A DNA stretch of 6,890 nt from JANOBJ01 sp031411575 (GCA_031411575.1 JANOBJ010000177.1:1-6890); one strand, 5' to 3'; shown: positions 1 through 5,881, numbered from the stretch's first letter. Notes: a model not told the origin generated them from the letters alone. Made by a program: numbers and translations.

Positions 1-203
1 CTGGTGGCAGTGCGCAGGCCATGGTCCGCTCGCAATGCGCTGCCCGACTGACGCGGGCACGAACCTCCGAGCTGCAAAGGCTTGCCAATTGCCCCGAGGG
101 CGACCTGAGCTGCCCGCATCCGACGCGCCAGGTTGCGCGCAAGTCGCTACTTTTTTAATAGCTGCTCGCGCTTTTATCTATTGGGCTGTAGGCCGATCAG
201 GCT
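1..203. other. Left edge without a supportable gene
   Basis: I read all six frames here and found nothing I recognise. The longest partial frames give Arg/Ala/Cys-rich translations typical of non-coding high-GC DNA. One plus-strand frame open from the window edge stops at 156-158 inside the AT-rich repeat, so it could be the tail of an upstream gene, but there is no motif to support that. A plus-strand frame starting at 35 runs on into the antisense of the next gene and is treated as a shadow. Confidence 0.5.
146..203. repeat. AT-rich Comamonadaceae-type interspersed repeat, copy 1
   Basis: This abrupt AT-rich stretch lies in high-GC DNA. Its core is GCTA (146-149), nine bases rich in T, then TAGC (159-162), followed by a tail reading GCTGCTCGCGC and then an AT-rich run to a GGGCTGTAGGCC-like end. 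From memory, this tail architecture is common between genes in Acidovorax, Polaromonas, Rhodoferax and relatives. The core spacing is identical in three other places in this window (4634, 5891, 6703). The right boundary is uncertain: the repeat runs up to, and may include, the TAG stop (204-206) of the leftward gene. An outer GCGCG/CGCGC pair (135-139 with 167-171) could extend the core hairpin, so it may influence the 3' end of that gene's transcript. Confidence 0.6.
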
Positions 204-1898
204 CTAAATTTCGCGCCTTGACGGCAGGCTGGCCGCGACCGTGGGTAAATCCACCATCACCGGCTGTCCTGGCGTGGTGCAGCCGGTGTCGCAGCATTTG
301 CCCGGCTGACGGTTTTGAGTGATGGCACGGGTGGGGTCGTGTGGCACGCCCTCGCCATTCACACCGCGCTCCAGAATGCGCTCGACCAGTTCCACCTTCG
401 ATCCAATCGGGTAGTTGCGGTAGATTTCCTGCTTCATCGCCGCCGGAGAGCCGCCGCCGTGCAGGCTGATGACGCTGTACCAGCCACCCTGGTAGCCGGC
501 GGTCAGGTCTTCAATAAATCTTGCTGTTTCAATGCGCTGTTCATAAGGCACATCGGGGTTGGCGCGCAGCACTTCGGCCAGGCTGGCGGCGGTCTCGGGG
601 TTGTGGTCCTCGTCGGGGCCGGGCAGCGTGACGATCAGCCCGCCGCTGACGGTGTGGGCGATGCGGTGCATGTCGTAGATCTTGGTAGCCAGCAGCAGCT
701 TGCCGATGTTGCTGAACACCGGGTCGGGCATGAAGGTGCGGCTGTGCTCGTCTTGCTTGCCGTAGACGCTGGCGGCCACGCCGCAGGCGTAAAAACTTTC
801 GGTGATGGTGATGAGCTCGACCATCTGCTCGCGCAGGTGGGTTTCTTGCCCGGGATCAAAGCCATTGGCCTCGCACATCAGCGCGCCGGCGCCGATCAGC
901 TGGTCGCCAAAGCCGGCGCGCGCGCCGATGCAGGTGTGGCGGTGGTGGGTGGCGTAGCTGTAGGTGAGGTGGCCCGAGTGTTCCCAGGTGCCGGCGCTGC
1001 CGTCGTAGAACACGCTGTCGTAGGGCACAAACACGCGGTCAAAAATGCACACGCCGGTGCTCTGCCCGTATTGGCGGCTGAACAGCGCGGCGCCATGCTC
1101 CACCTTCTCGCCGGGGCGGCCGGCCGGGCGGGCGACGATGGTCAGGCCCGGCGCGTCGATGGGCACGGCGCAGCAGACGGCAAAGTCGGCGTCCGCCTCG
1201 CCCATGTTGCGGCAGGGCATGACCAGCAGCTCGTGCATGTAGGGCGCGCCCGTGACGATGGCCTTGGTGCCGCTGATGACGATGCCGCGCACACCGTTGC
1301 GCACCGCGTTGCGCTCGACCACGTGCACATAGGTGTCGGGGTTGGCCTGCTGGTGCGGGCGGCGGCTGCGGTCGCCCTTGGCGTCGGTCATGGCTATGCC
1401 GAGCGTCAGGTCTTCGTCCTGCACCCGGTGCAGGTAGTTCAAAAAGCGCCCGGTGTGCTGGCCCTGGCAAAACGCCTTGCCCTGCGCGTCGTCGATGCGG
1501 GCCGTCACCTGGCCGATGGCGTTCATGGCGTCGTGGGTGAGGTAGCGCTGCGCACAACCGGTTTCCTGGCAGACCAGGCGCACCGCTTCGAGCTTGTTGA
1601 GCAGGTCGCCCGAGCTGGTGTTGATGTGGGTGAGGCGGTTGACGGTTTTGCCGCTGGTGTGCTGCACGGCGGTCATCAGCGGCGCGTAGCGGGGTTTCAG
1701 CGCGTAGTCGTAGGTGAGGGCCATGGCATTGATGCCGGGCTGCAGGGTGCGTTCATCGGCCACGGATTCAATCTGGCGGCCATCCACGAACACGCGCGGG
1801 CGGTAGCGCCGCAGCGATTCGCGGAAATCGGCGCCCGACATCAGCTGGGCGGTGGTTGCAGGCTGGGGAGCAGAAGGCAGCATCTCGGGCGCGTTCAT
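204..1898 (-). CDS. 4-hydroxyphenylacetate 3-hydroxylase / 4-hydroxybutyryl-CoA dehydratase superfamily protein
   Basis: A 564-residue protein with the acyl-CoA dehydrogenase fold of HpaB monooxygenases and 4-hydroxybutyryl-CoA dehydratase (AbfD). Compared from memory with clostridial AbfD it shares AMTDAKGDR (169-177), an HHR segment at 318-320, SGGLIVTLP (418-426) and a HGGGSP stretch (480-485), so it sits nearer AbfD than classical HpaB. Of the AbfD [4Fe-4S] ligands Cys99, Cys103, His292 and Cys299, only the first and third are matched (Cys115, His319); the others are Tyr119 and Ala326. Dehydratase activity is therefore doubtful, and a flavin-dependent monooxygenase or another acyl-CoA reaction is possible. 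The Arg/Tyr substrate residues of HpaB are also not seen. It is longer than AbfD (about 490 residues), with an N-terminal extension and a Cys-rich tail (CCDTGC, 535-540). The ATG at 1898 is the first in frame, but its ribosome-binding site is poor. No flavin reductase gene is in the window. It is divergent from a TetR regulator. Family is confident; substrate unknown. Confidence 0.85.
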   Translation of the reverse strand: MNAPEMLPSAPQPATTAQLMSGADFRESLRRYRPRVFVDGRQIESVADERTLQPGINAMALTYDYALKPRYAPLMTAVQHTSGKTVNRLTHINTSSGDLLNKLEAVRLVCQETGCAQRYLTHDAMNAIGQVTARIDDAQGKAFCQGQHTGRFLNYLHRVQDEDLTLGIAMTDAKGDRSRRPHQQANPDTYVHVVERNAVRNGVRGIVISGTKAIVTGAPYMHELLVMPCRNMGEADADFAVCCAVPIDAPGLTIVARPAGRPGEKVEHGAALFSRQYGQSTGVCIFDRVFVPYDSVFYDGSAGTWEHSGHLTYSYATHHRHTCIGARAGFGDQLIGAGALMCEANGFDPGQETHLREQMVELITITESFYACGVAASVYGKQDEHSRTFMPDPVFSNIGKLLLATKIYDMHRIAHTVSGGLIVTLPGPDEDHNPETAASLAEVLRANPDVPYEQRIETARFIEDLTAGYQGGWYSVISLHGGGSPAAMKQEIYRNYPIGSKVELVERILERGVNGEGVPHDPTRAITQNRQPGKCCDTGCTTPGQPVMVDLPTVAASLPSRREI

Positions 1899-2033
1899 GG
1901 GGTGGTCTTGGTGTTCAAAGCGTTGAATTTGAATGGAAAAATCGGCGATCGGACAAATATTTGAACACCGTTCAATAAATCATGCAACGTTCATAAAAAT
2001 GATAAATCGGATCAGGCTGGGTATGATCAGCGC
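1899..2033. promoter_or_regulatory. Divergent promoter/operator region between the hydroxylase-like gene and tetR
   Basis: This 135-base AT-rich intergenic region must carry the promoters of both flanking genes. It holds one perfect inverted repeat (1961-1975), a looser one of the same letters (TTCAA at 1914-1918, TTGAA at 1923-1927) and several GTTCA half-sites. TATGAT at 2022-2027 is a plausible -10 for the rightward gene, although no convincing -35 is seen. For the leftward gene no clear -10/-35 pair could be fixed. Divergent TetR regulators commonly repress both genes from such a region; that role here is inferred. Confidence 0.6.
1961..1975. promoter_or_regulatory. Candidate TetR operator, perfect 15-base inverted repeat
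   Basis: TTGAAC (1961-1966), spacer ACC, then GTTCAA (1970-1975): six-base arms with perfect dyad symmetry. It sits between two divergent genes, one encoding a TetR-family protein. TetR dimers bind palindromes of about this size, so autoregulation and control of the neighbour are the natural reading. That the regulator binds here is inference from position and symmetry only. Confidence 0.55.
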
Positions 2034-2783
2034 ATGAGCGTTCACTTGGTCAGCATCACCGCAATACCCGCCGAGCCTGATCGCGCGGAGGCTCAAGTGC
2101 AACTGGCCCAGCGCCAGCAACGCCAGCAGACCATGACCGACACGCGCCGCGCGCTGGTGCTGGACGCGGCGCGGGCCGTGTTTGCCGAAAGCGGCATTGA
2201 AGGCGCCAGCATCCGCGAGATCGCCCGGCGCGCGGGCTACACGCCGGGCGCGATTTACTCGTATTTCGACAGCAAAGAGGCGATTTACGGCGCGCTGCTG
2301 GCCGAATCACTGGAGCGTCTGAACGCCGCCGTAGCCGACGCCAAAGCACCCAAAAACCGGCCCGACAAGACGCTGCAGGCCAAGGCTCTGGCCTGGTTTG
2401 GCTTTTACGCCGAGCACCCGCGCGACCTCGACCTCGGCTTTTATCTGGTGCAGGGCCTGCAACCGCGGGGCCTCACGCCCGATTTGAACGGCCAACTGAA
2501 TGACCGGCTGTACGCAGCGCTGCGCCCCTGCGAAGACGCGCTGGCCGCCATGGGTCTGCCGGCCGGAGACGCGCGCGCTGAAAACACCGCGCTGTTTGCG
2601 CACGGCGTGGGGCTGCTGCTGTTGCAGCACACCGGTCGCATCCGCATGTTTGGCCAGTCGGCCGAGGCGCTGTTTGCCCGCTATGTGGACCAGTTGCTCG
2701 AGCGCCTGCTGGGCCAGCCGCTGCTGGGCGAACCGGCCACCGGAGCGGCCGCGTCGCCGCAGGTGGATTTGTTCGCCGGGTGA
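2034..2783 (+). CDS. TetR/AcrR family transcriptional regulator
   Basis: A 249-residue regulator. The N-terminal DNA-binding domain covers about residues 38-88: a helix with LDAARAVFAESG, then ASIREIARRAGYTPGAIYSYF (59-78) and SKEAIYGALL, the standard TetR helix-turn-helix ending in the aromatic recognition region. The rest is an all-helical ligand and dimerisation domain with no family-specific motif I recognise. It lies divergent from the hydroxylase-like gene with a palindrome between them, so it probably represses that gene and itself in response to a substrate or acyl-CoA. The start is uncertain. The ATG at 2034 has no Shine-Dalgarno sequence and gives 37 residues ahead of the first domain helix, longer than usual. 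The ATG at 2133 (residue 34) would give a typical TetR N-terminus but also lacks a good ribosome-binding site. The last 20 residues are Ala/Pro/Gly-rich and probably disordered. Confidence 0.9.
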   Translation: MSVHLVSITAIPAEPDRAEAQVQLAQRQQRQQTMTDTRRALVLDAARAVFAESGIEGASIREIARRAGYTPGAIYSYFDSKEAIYGALLAESLERLNAAVADAKAPKNRPDKTLQAKALAWFGFYAEHPRDLDLGFYLVQGLQPRGLTPDLNGQLNDRLYAALRPCEDALAAMGLPAGDARAENTALFAHGVGLLLLQHTGRIRMFGQSAEALFARYVDQLLERLLGQPLLGEPATGAAASPQVDLFAG

Positions 2784-2864
2784 GGGGCTGAATCTGCCGC
2801 TCGGCTTGCGGTGTAATCACGTCCAGATTGATCCCGCTGCGCCCCGCGCGGCCCGAACCGACTT

Positions 2865-2869
2865 CAAGG
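2865..2869 (+). promoter_or_regulatory. Ribosome-binding site that decides the isochorismatase start
   Basis: AAGGA at 2865-2869 lies six bases before the ATG at 2876 and directly abuts the ATG at 2870. Normal spacing therefore favours 2876. A TTG at 2828 would lengthen the protein by 16 residues that the family does not have. Confidence 0.65.
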
Positions 2870-2875
2870 ATGCCC

Positions 2876-3505
2876 ATGCTGCTGGACGCTGACGATTGCC
2901 AACTGGTGCTGGTGGACTACCAGAGCCGCCTGATGCCCTCGATCCACGAGGCGCAGCAGGTGCTGGCCAACGCCGTGCGCCTGGGCCAGGCCGCGCGGCT
3001 GCTGGGCGTGCCGGTTTGGGGCACCGAGGAAAACCCGGCGGGCCTGGGCGAAAACGCGCCCGAGGTGCGTGCCCTGTGCGAGCGCACGCTGGCCAAGATG
3101 AGCTTTTCAGCCTGCGCCGATGGTTTGATCGAATGGCTGCGTCCTGCGCCGAAGAAGCAGGGCGACCGGCAGGGCGACAGACAGGGCGGCAATGCGCGCA
3201 GCCTGCCCAAGCACCTGCAAAAACCCGCGCCCGAACCCGAACCCGGCCGCAACACGGTGGTGATCGCCGGCTGCGAAACCCACGTCTGCCTGCTGCAGAC
3301 CGCACTGGATCTGCTGGAGGAAGAGTTTGACGTCTATGTGGTGACCGACGCCTGCAGTTCGCGCACCGAACGCAACCGCGACGCCGCCTTCGACCGCCTG
3401 GCCGGTGCCGGCGCCGAGCTGGTGACCACCGAAATGGTGGCGTTTGAGTGGCTGCGCACGGCGGAGCACCCGGATTTCAAGGCGGTGCTCGGCTTAATTA
3501 AGTAA
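2876..3505 (+). CDS. Isochorismatase-family cysteine hydrolase (ISOC1/ISOC2-like)
   Basis: A 209-residue protein of the cysteine hydrolase superfamily that includes isochorismatase, nicotinamidase and YcaC. The family triad is visible: Asp14 in VLVDYQ, Lys74 in TLAKMSFSA and Cys138 in GCETHVC, followed by QTALDL. TEENPAGLG (50-58) and the C-terminal HPDFK (198-202) match the animal ISOC1/ISOC2 branch as I remember it, rather than nicotinamidase or true isochorismatase. Substrates of that branch are poorly defined. Residues about 89-125 form an insertion of charged and Pro-rich low-complexity sequence between the Lys and Cys segments, where relatives have a short loop. It contains two QGDR units plus QGGN, then a PEPEP run. 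No signal peptide or membrane segment is present, so it is cytoplasmic. It starts 92 bases after tetR on the same strand; a weak TGTAAT at 2812-2817 may serve as its own -10. Family is firm; substrate unknown. Confidence 0.9.
   Translation: MLLDADDCQLVLVDYQSRLMPSIHEAQQVLANAVRLGQAARLLGVPVWGTEENPAGLGENAPEVRALCERTLAKMSFSACADGLIEWLRPAPKKQGDRQGDRQGGNARSLPKHLQKPAPEPEPGRNTVVIAGCETHVCLLQTALDLLEEEFDVYVVTDACSSRTERNRDAAFDRLAGAGAELVTTEMVAFEWLRTAEHPDFKAVLGLIK
3158..3193 (+). repeat. 12-base tandem repeat inside the isochorismatase gene
   Basis: Three consecutive 12-base units begin at 3158, 3170 and 3182, each starting CAGGGCG. The first two differ at two positions and the third diverges at its 3' end. 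They encode QGDR, QGDR and QGGN (residues 95-106). Because the unit is a multiple of three, copy-number change would keep the reading frame. A second short repetition of CCCGAA follows at about 3229-3242, encoding the PEPEP run. Confidence 0.8.
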
Positions 3506-3518
3506 GGCTTGACGCCTT
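3504..3518. terminator. Weak hairpin just after the isochorismatase stop
   Basis: AAGGC (3504-3508), a five-base loop and GCCTT (3514-3518) form a perfect short stem overlapping the TAA stop. No U-rich tract follows, so intrinsic termination is doubtful. It may be a 3'-end stabilising structure or chance. Confidence 0.25.
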
Positions 3519-3577
3519 GCCTCGGCAAAACGCTGCCGCGTGACAACCGGCCAGCGATATTCAACGAAGGAGCCTCC

Positions 3578-3955
3578 ATGCGCATCCAGCGACAAGCACA
3601 GGACCGCGCTTCGTGGTGGCAAATCCAATTCGATGAACAACGCTTGTACGCGGGGTGAGAGAAAACGGAAAAATCGGTCTCCTTGATGACTTGGGGAGCG
3701 GGCGCGAGGAACCTCGAAGGGCCGTATCAGATTCGCGTACTCCTTTCGCTGCCTGAGGTTTGTGATCTCATCGGGCAATTGGCGGAGAACGCATTGCGCG
3801 ACTCACCAGACGAGCTTGGAGCAGCGCTGCGCCCACGGCTCGAGGAGCTCGTACGATTGATTTCGTGTGCGGCTGGGTACAAGCCAACACTGTCTGCCAT
3901 TGCTCCTGAACTAGACGCGTCCGTTAGCCCGAGCGATCCAGAAGCCGAGAACTGA
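3578..3955 (+). pseudogene. Unrecognised small gene, apparently interrupted by an in-frame TGA
   Basis: AAGGAG (3567-3572) lies five bases before the ATG at 3578, the best ribosome-binding site in this stretch. The frame runs 26 codons (MRIQRQAQDRASWWQIQFDE and six more) to a TGA at 3656-3658. It then stays open in the same frame to a TGA at 3953-3955, another 98 codons. The second part contains a Leu-rich amphipathic stretch (LLSLPEVCDLIGQLAENA and LRPRLEELVRLI) and an acidic tail, as expected of a folded small protein, but I recognise no family. One nonsense change would explain the layout; alternatively there is a 26-residue peptide plus a separate gene from TTG 3683 or ATG 3686, which has no ribosome-binding site. 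GC is 52-57% in three lines counted here, well below the neighbours, suggesting acquired DNA. An opposing frame (stop at 3494, TTG start at 3778) covers part of the region and cannot be fully excluded. The stretch 3506-3577 shows only a weak hairpin. Confidence 0.4.
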
Positions 3956-3995
3956 GTTGGCACAGGTTCAAACCGTATTGGTACAGGTGCTCAGT
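3951..3995. repeat. Short direct and inverted repeats between convergent gene ends
   Basis: TTGGCACAGGT (3957-3967) and TTGGTACAGGT (3978-3988) match at 10 of 11 bases. ACTGAG (3951-3956) and CTCAGT (3990-3995) enclose them as inverted arms, and GGTTCAAACC (3965-3974) is a small palindrome. The arms include the stop of the rightward frame and the TGA stop of the leftward deaminase. It may be a bidirectional 3'-end structure, but no U-tract is present. Confidence 0.35.
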
Positions 3996-4497
3996 TAACA
4001 CCAAACACCGCCCGCGCCTCGTCCTCCAGCGCCGGCCCGTCCACCTGCACGGCCCTCGTGCCGCCGGCCATCACGGCGGCGCAGCGCAGGGGCAGCACGC
4101 TGTGGGGCCCATTGAGTTCGCGCATGCTGTCCACGCTGAGCGCGAAGACGACGCGGCGCACGCCGGCCCAGTACAGGGCGCCGGCGCACATGGGGCAGGG
4201 CTCGCCGCTGGCGTAGACGGTGGCGCCGTGCAGGGCGGCGGGGCCGAGGGTGCGGGCGGCGTCGCGCACCAGGTTCAGCTCGGCGTGGCCGGTGATCTGA
4301 TCGCCCCTGTGGGCGAGGTCGGCGCCCGTGCCGTGGGCGCTGGGGCCTTGGGTGTTGTGCGCTTGCGCGAGGACGCGGCCGTCGGGCGCGGCCAGTACCG
4401 CGCCGTAGGGTTGGTAGCCGGCGGCCTTGGCGGCGGCCGATTGGGCGATGGCGGCGCGCAGGGCGGCGAGGTCGGCGGGGCTGAGATCACCGCCCAT
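3991..4497 (-). CDS. Zinc-dependent nucleoside deaminase (cytidine/deoxycytidylate deaminase superfamily, guanine-deaminase-like)
   Basis: A 168-residue enzyme with the complete zinc-deaminase signature: HAE at 71-73 (His71 zinc ligand, Glu73 proton shuttle) and PCPMC at 100-104 (Cys101 and Cys104 zinc ligands). The PCPMC plus GALYWAGVRRVVFA context resembles GuaD-type nucleoside deaminases more than the tRNA editor TadA, which typically has PCVMC, so hydrolytic deamination of a free base or nucleoside is likely. Compared with my recollection of Bacillus GuaD, the segment before HAE is about a dozen residues longer and His/Gly-rich (residues about 48-70). The first in-frame ATG is 4497, and a stop lies in frame upstream, but no Shine-Dalgarno sequence is seen. 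A GC-rich hairpin sits just ahead of the start. The gene is divergent from the nitronate monooxygenase and convergent with the low-GC frame. The exact substrate cannot be assigned. Confidence 0.88.
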   Translation of the reverse strand: MGGDLSPADLAALRAAIAQSAAAKAAGYQPYGAVLAAPDGRVLAQAHNTQGPSAHGTGADLAHRGDQITGHAELNLVRDAARTLGPAALHGATVYASGEPCPMCAGALYWAGVRRVVFALSVDSMRELNGPHSVLPLRCAAVMAGGTRAVQVDGPALEDEARAVFGVN

Positions 4498-4513
4498 GGG
4501 GTTCGAGGCGAGA

Positions 4514-4545
4514 GCCGGCCGCCGCTTCGGCGGGCGACGGCCGGC
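4514..4545. other. Strong GC hairpin in the deaminase leader
   Basis: Outer arms GCCGGCCG (4514-4521) and CGGCCGGC (4538-4545) pair perfectly. Inside them CCGC-TTCG-GCGG (4522-4533) forms a second stem, leaving a four-base bulge (4534-4537). On the plus strand the loop is the stable TTCG tetraloop; on the minus strand, which would be the deaminase mRNA, it is CGAA. It ends 16 bases before the deaminase start codon, so it could affect translation initiation. Chance self-complementarity in very GC-rich DNA is the alternative. Confidence 0.4.
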
Positions 4546-4624
4546 GGCTGGCGTTGGGGGAGGCGTCAGGGGGGTTCATGAGGCATTTTTAACGTCAAAT
4601 CGCCTTGTTGTCCTCTTCGTCTCG

Positions 4625-4652
4625 TCATTGTTTGCTATAAAAATTATAGTAT
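4625..4652. repeat. 28-base AT-rich repeat element upstream of the nitronate monooxygenase gene (copy 2)
   Basis: The element begins TCATTGTTTGCTATAAAAA and ends in ATAGTAT. It contains GCTA-N9-TAGT (4634-4650) with CTATA and TATAG as inverted arms. It matches 5882-5909 at 27 of 28 bases. Read rightward it carries TGCTATAAA, an extended -10-like motif about 110 bases before the monooxygenase start. Read leftward it carries a consensus TATAAT (4643-4648) that could serve the deaminase, without a clear -35. Apart from this element and the GC hairpin, the 4498-4759 gap shows only an AT-rich patch around 4580-4600. Confidence 0.7.
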
Positions 4653-4759
4653 CCCAGAGATGCGGCGTTCATGACACGGGGCGGATACGGTGCACCGCGC
4701 AGGTGCGAACGCGGCCCGAGTCTGCCATCATGCGCGGACAACTTATTCCCCACTTTGCC

Positions 4760-5854
4760 ATGAATCTGCAGCAGCTGTTCCAGATCGAGCTTCCCGTCAT
4801 CCAGGCGCCAATGGCGGGTGTGCAGGGCGCGGCGCTCGCCGTGGCGGTGTCCAATGCGGGCGGGCTGGGGTCGCTGCCCTGCGCCATGCTCAGCCTGGAC
4901 ACGATGCGCGCCGAGTTGCAGGCCATCACGACGCAGACGGCGCGGCCGTACAACGTCAACTTTTTCTGCCACACGCCGCCTGCGCAGGGCACACCCGAGG
5001 CGGCCGCGCGCGAGGCGGCCTGGCGCGCGTCGCTCTCCGGCTACTACGCCGAGTTCGGCATTGACCCGGCGGCGATTCCCGCTGGCGCCGGCCGCAACCC
5101 GTTCAGCGCCGAGGCGGCCGAGGTGCTGGCGGCGTTCCGCCCGCCGGTGGTCAGCTTTCATTTCGGGCTGCCGCCGCCGGAGCTGCTGGCGCGGGTGCGT
5201 GGCTGGGGCGCCAAGGTGCTGTCGTCAGCCACCACGGTGGATGAGGCGCGCTGGCTCGAGGCGCAGGGCGTGGACGCCATCATCGCGCAGGGGCTGGAGG
5301 CGGGCGGACACCGCGGCAACTTCCTCTGCGCCGACCCGGTGGCCGAACTCAACAACCAGCTCGGCACCTTCGCGCTGCTGCCGCAGGTGGTGCGCGCAGT
5401 GCGGGTGCCGGTGATCGCGGCCGGCGGCATTGCCGACGCGGCCGGCGTGGCCGCAGCGCTGGCGCTCGGCGCCGCAGGCGTGCAGCTGGGCACGGCCTAC
5501 CTGCTGTGCCCGGAGGCCACGACCAGCGCAGTGCACCGGGCGGTGCTGCGGGCGGCGCGCGACGAGGCGTTGCAAGGACCTCAAGGCGCCACCGCCGGGC
5601 GCCACACGGCGCTCACCAACCTGTTCACCGGCCGACCCGCGCGCGGCTTCGTGAACCGCCTGATGCGCGAGCAGGGGCCATTGAGCGCGCTGGCACCCGC
5701 GTTTCCGCTGGCCACAGCCGCCATCGCGCCGCTGCGCGCCAAGGCCGAGGCGCAAGGCAAAGGCGACTTCTCGCCGCTGTGGTCCGGCCAGAACCCGAGC
5801 GGCTGCCTGGAGATCGGGGCGGCAGAACTGACCCGGCGGCTGTTTTCGGCATGA
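4760..5854 (+). CDS. Nitronate monooxygenase, class I-like FMN enzyme
   Basis: A 364-residue FMN-dependent TIM-barrel protein. Such enzymes oxidise alkyl nitronates, including the toxin propionate 3-nitronate, to carbonyl compounds with release of nitrite or nitrate. Motifs in order: QAPMAGV (15-21) at the first strand, GGLGSLP (34-40), SFHFG (132-136), QGLEAGGHRG (177-186) with His184 matching the conserved catalytic His, AAGGI (220-224) for FMN phosphate binding, and VQLGTAYL (241-248). All are intact and the length is normal. The start at 4760 was chosen because homologs begin shortly before the LQQLF...LPVIQAP segment; ATG 4730 would add ten residues. Neither has a good ribosome-binding site. 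The same frame is open back to 4427, but that part is antisense to the deaminase and is not coding. FabK-like enoyl-ACP reductase is a related alternative, less likely given the GGHRG motif. It lies upstream of and parallel to prpE. Cytoplasmic. Confidence 0.88.
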   Translation: MNLQQLFQIELPVIQAPMAGVQGAALAVAVSNAGGLGSLPCAMLSLDTMRAELQAITTQTARPYNVNFFCHTPPAQGTPEAAAREAAWRASLSGYYAEFGIDPAAIPAGAGRNPFSAEAAEVLAAFRPPVVSFHFGLPPPELLARVRGWGAKVLSSATTVDEARWLEAQGVDAIIAQGLEAGGHRGNFLCADPVAELNNQLGTFALLPQVVRAVRVPVIAAGGIADAAGVAAALALGAAGVQLGTAYLLCPEATTSAVHRAVLRAARDEALQGPQGATAGRHTALTNLFTGRPARGFVNRLMREQGPLSALAPAFPLATAAIAPLRAKAEAQGKGDFSPLWSGQNPSGCLEIGAAELTRRLFSA

Positions 5855-5862
5855 AATATGCC
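5848..5862 (+). terminator. Short hairpin across the nitronate monooxygenase stop codon
   Basis: GGCAT (5848-5852), loop GAAAT, ATGCC (5858-5862) form a perfect five-base stem around the TGA. There is no T-run after it, so it is at most a weak or factor-assisted 3'-end signal. Confidence 0.2.
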
Positions 5863-5881
5863 CGTTGTGCTCATGAAATGG

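Noticed and set aside
35..322. 95-codon rightward frame at the left edge
   Set aside because: It runs through the AT-rich repeat and into the antisense of the hydroxylase-like gene, with no ribosome-binding site or motif.
315..1964. 549-codon rightward frame opposite the hydroxylase-like gene
   Set aside because: It is exactly antisense to a gene with clear family motifs. Its Ala/Val/Gly/His-rich translation is the usual mirror of high-GC codon use, with no motif of its own.
3494..3778. 94-codon leftward frame across the isochorismatase end and the low-GC block
   Set aside because: It has only a TTG start with an in-frame stop shortly upstream, overlaps the end of a firm gene, and I recognise no family. 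The opposing frame has a much better ribosome-binding site. Kept as an alternative, not as a feature.
3951..3995. Repeats as insertion-sequence ends or a target duplication
   Set aside because: The arms are only six bases, the direct copies are imperfect, and no transposase or larger terminal repeat is nearby.
4427..4759. Upstream extension of the nitronate monooxygenase frame
   Set aside because: The frame is open, but the first part is antisense to the deaminase and the rest lies in the promoter region. Family members begin near 4760.
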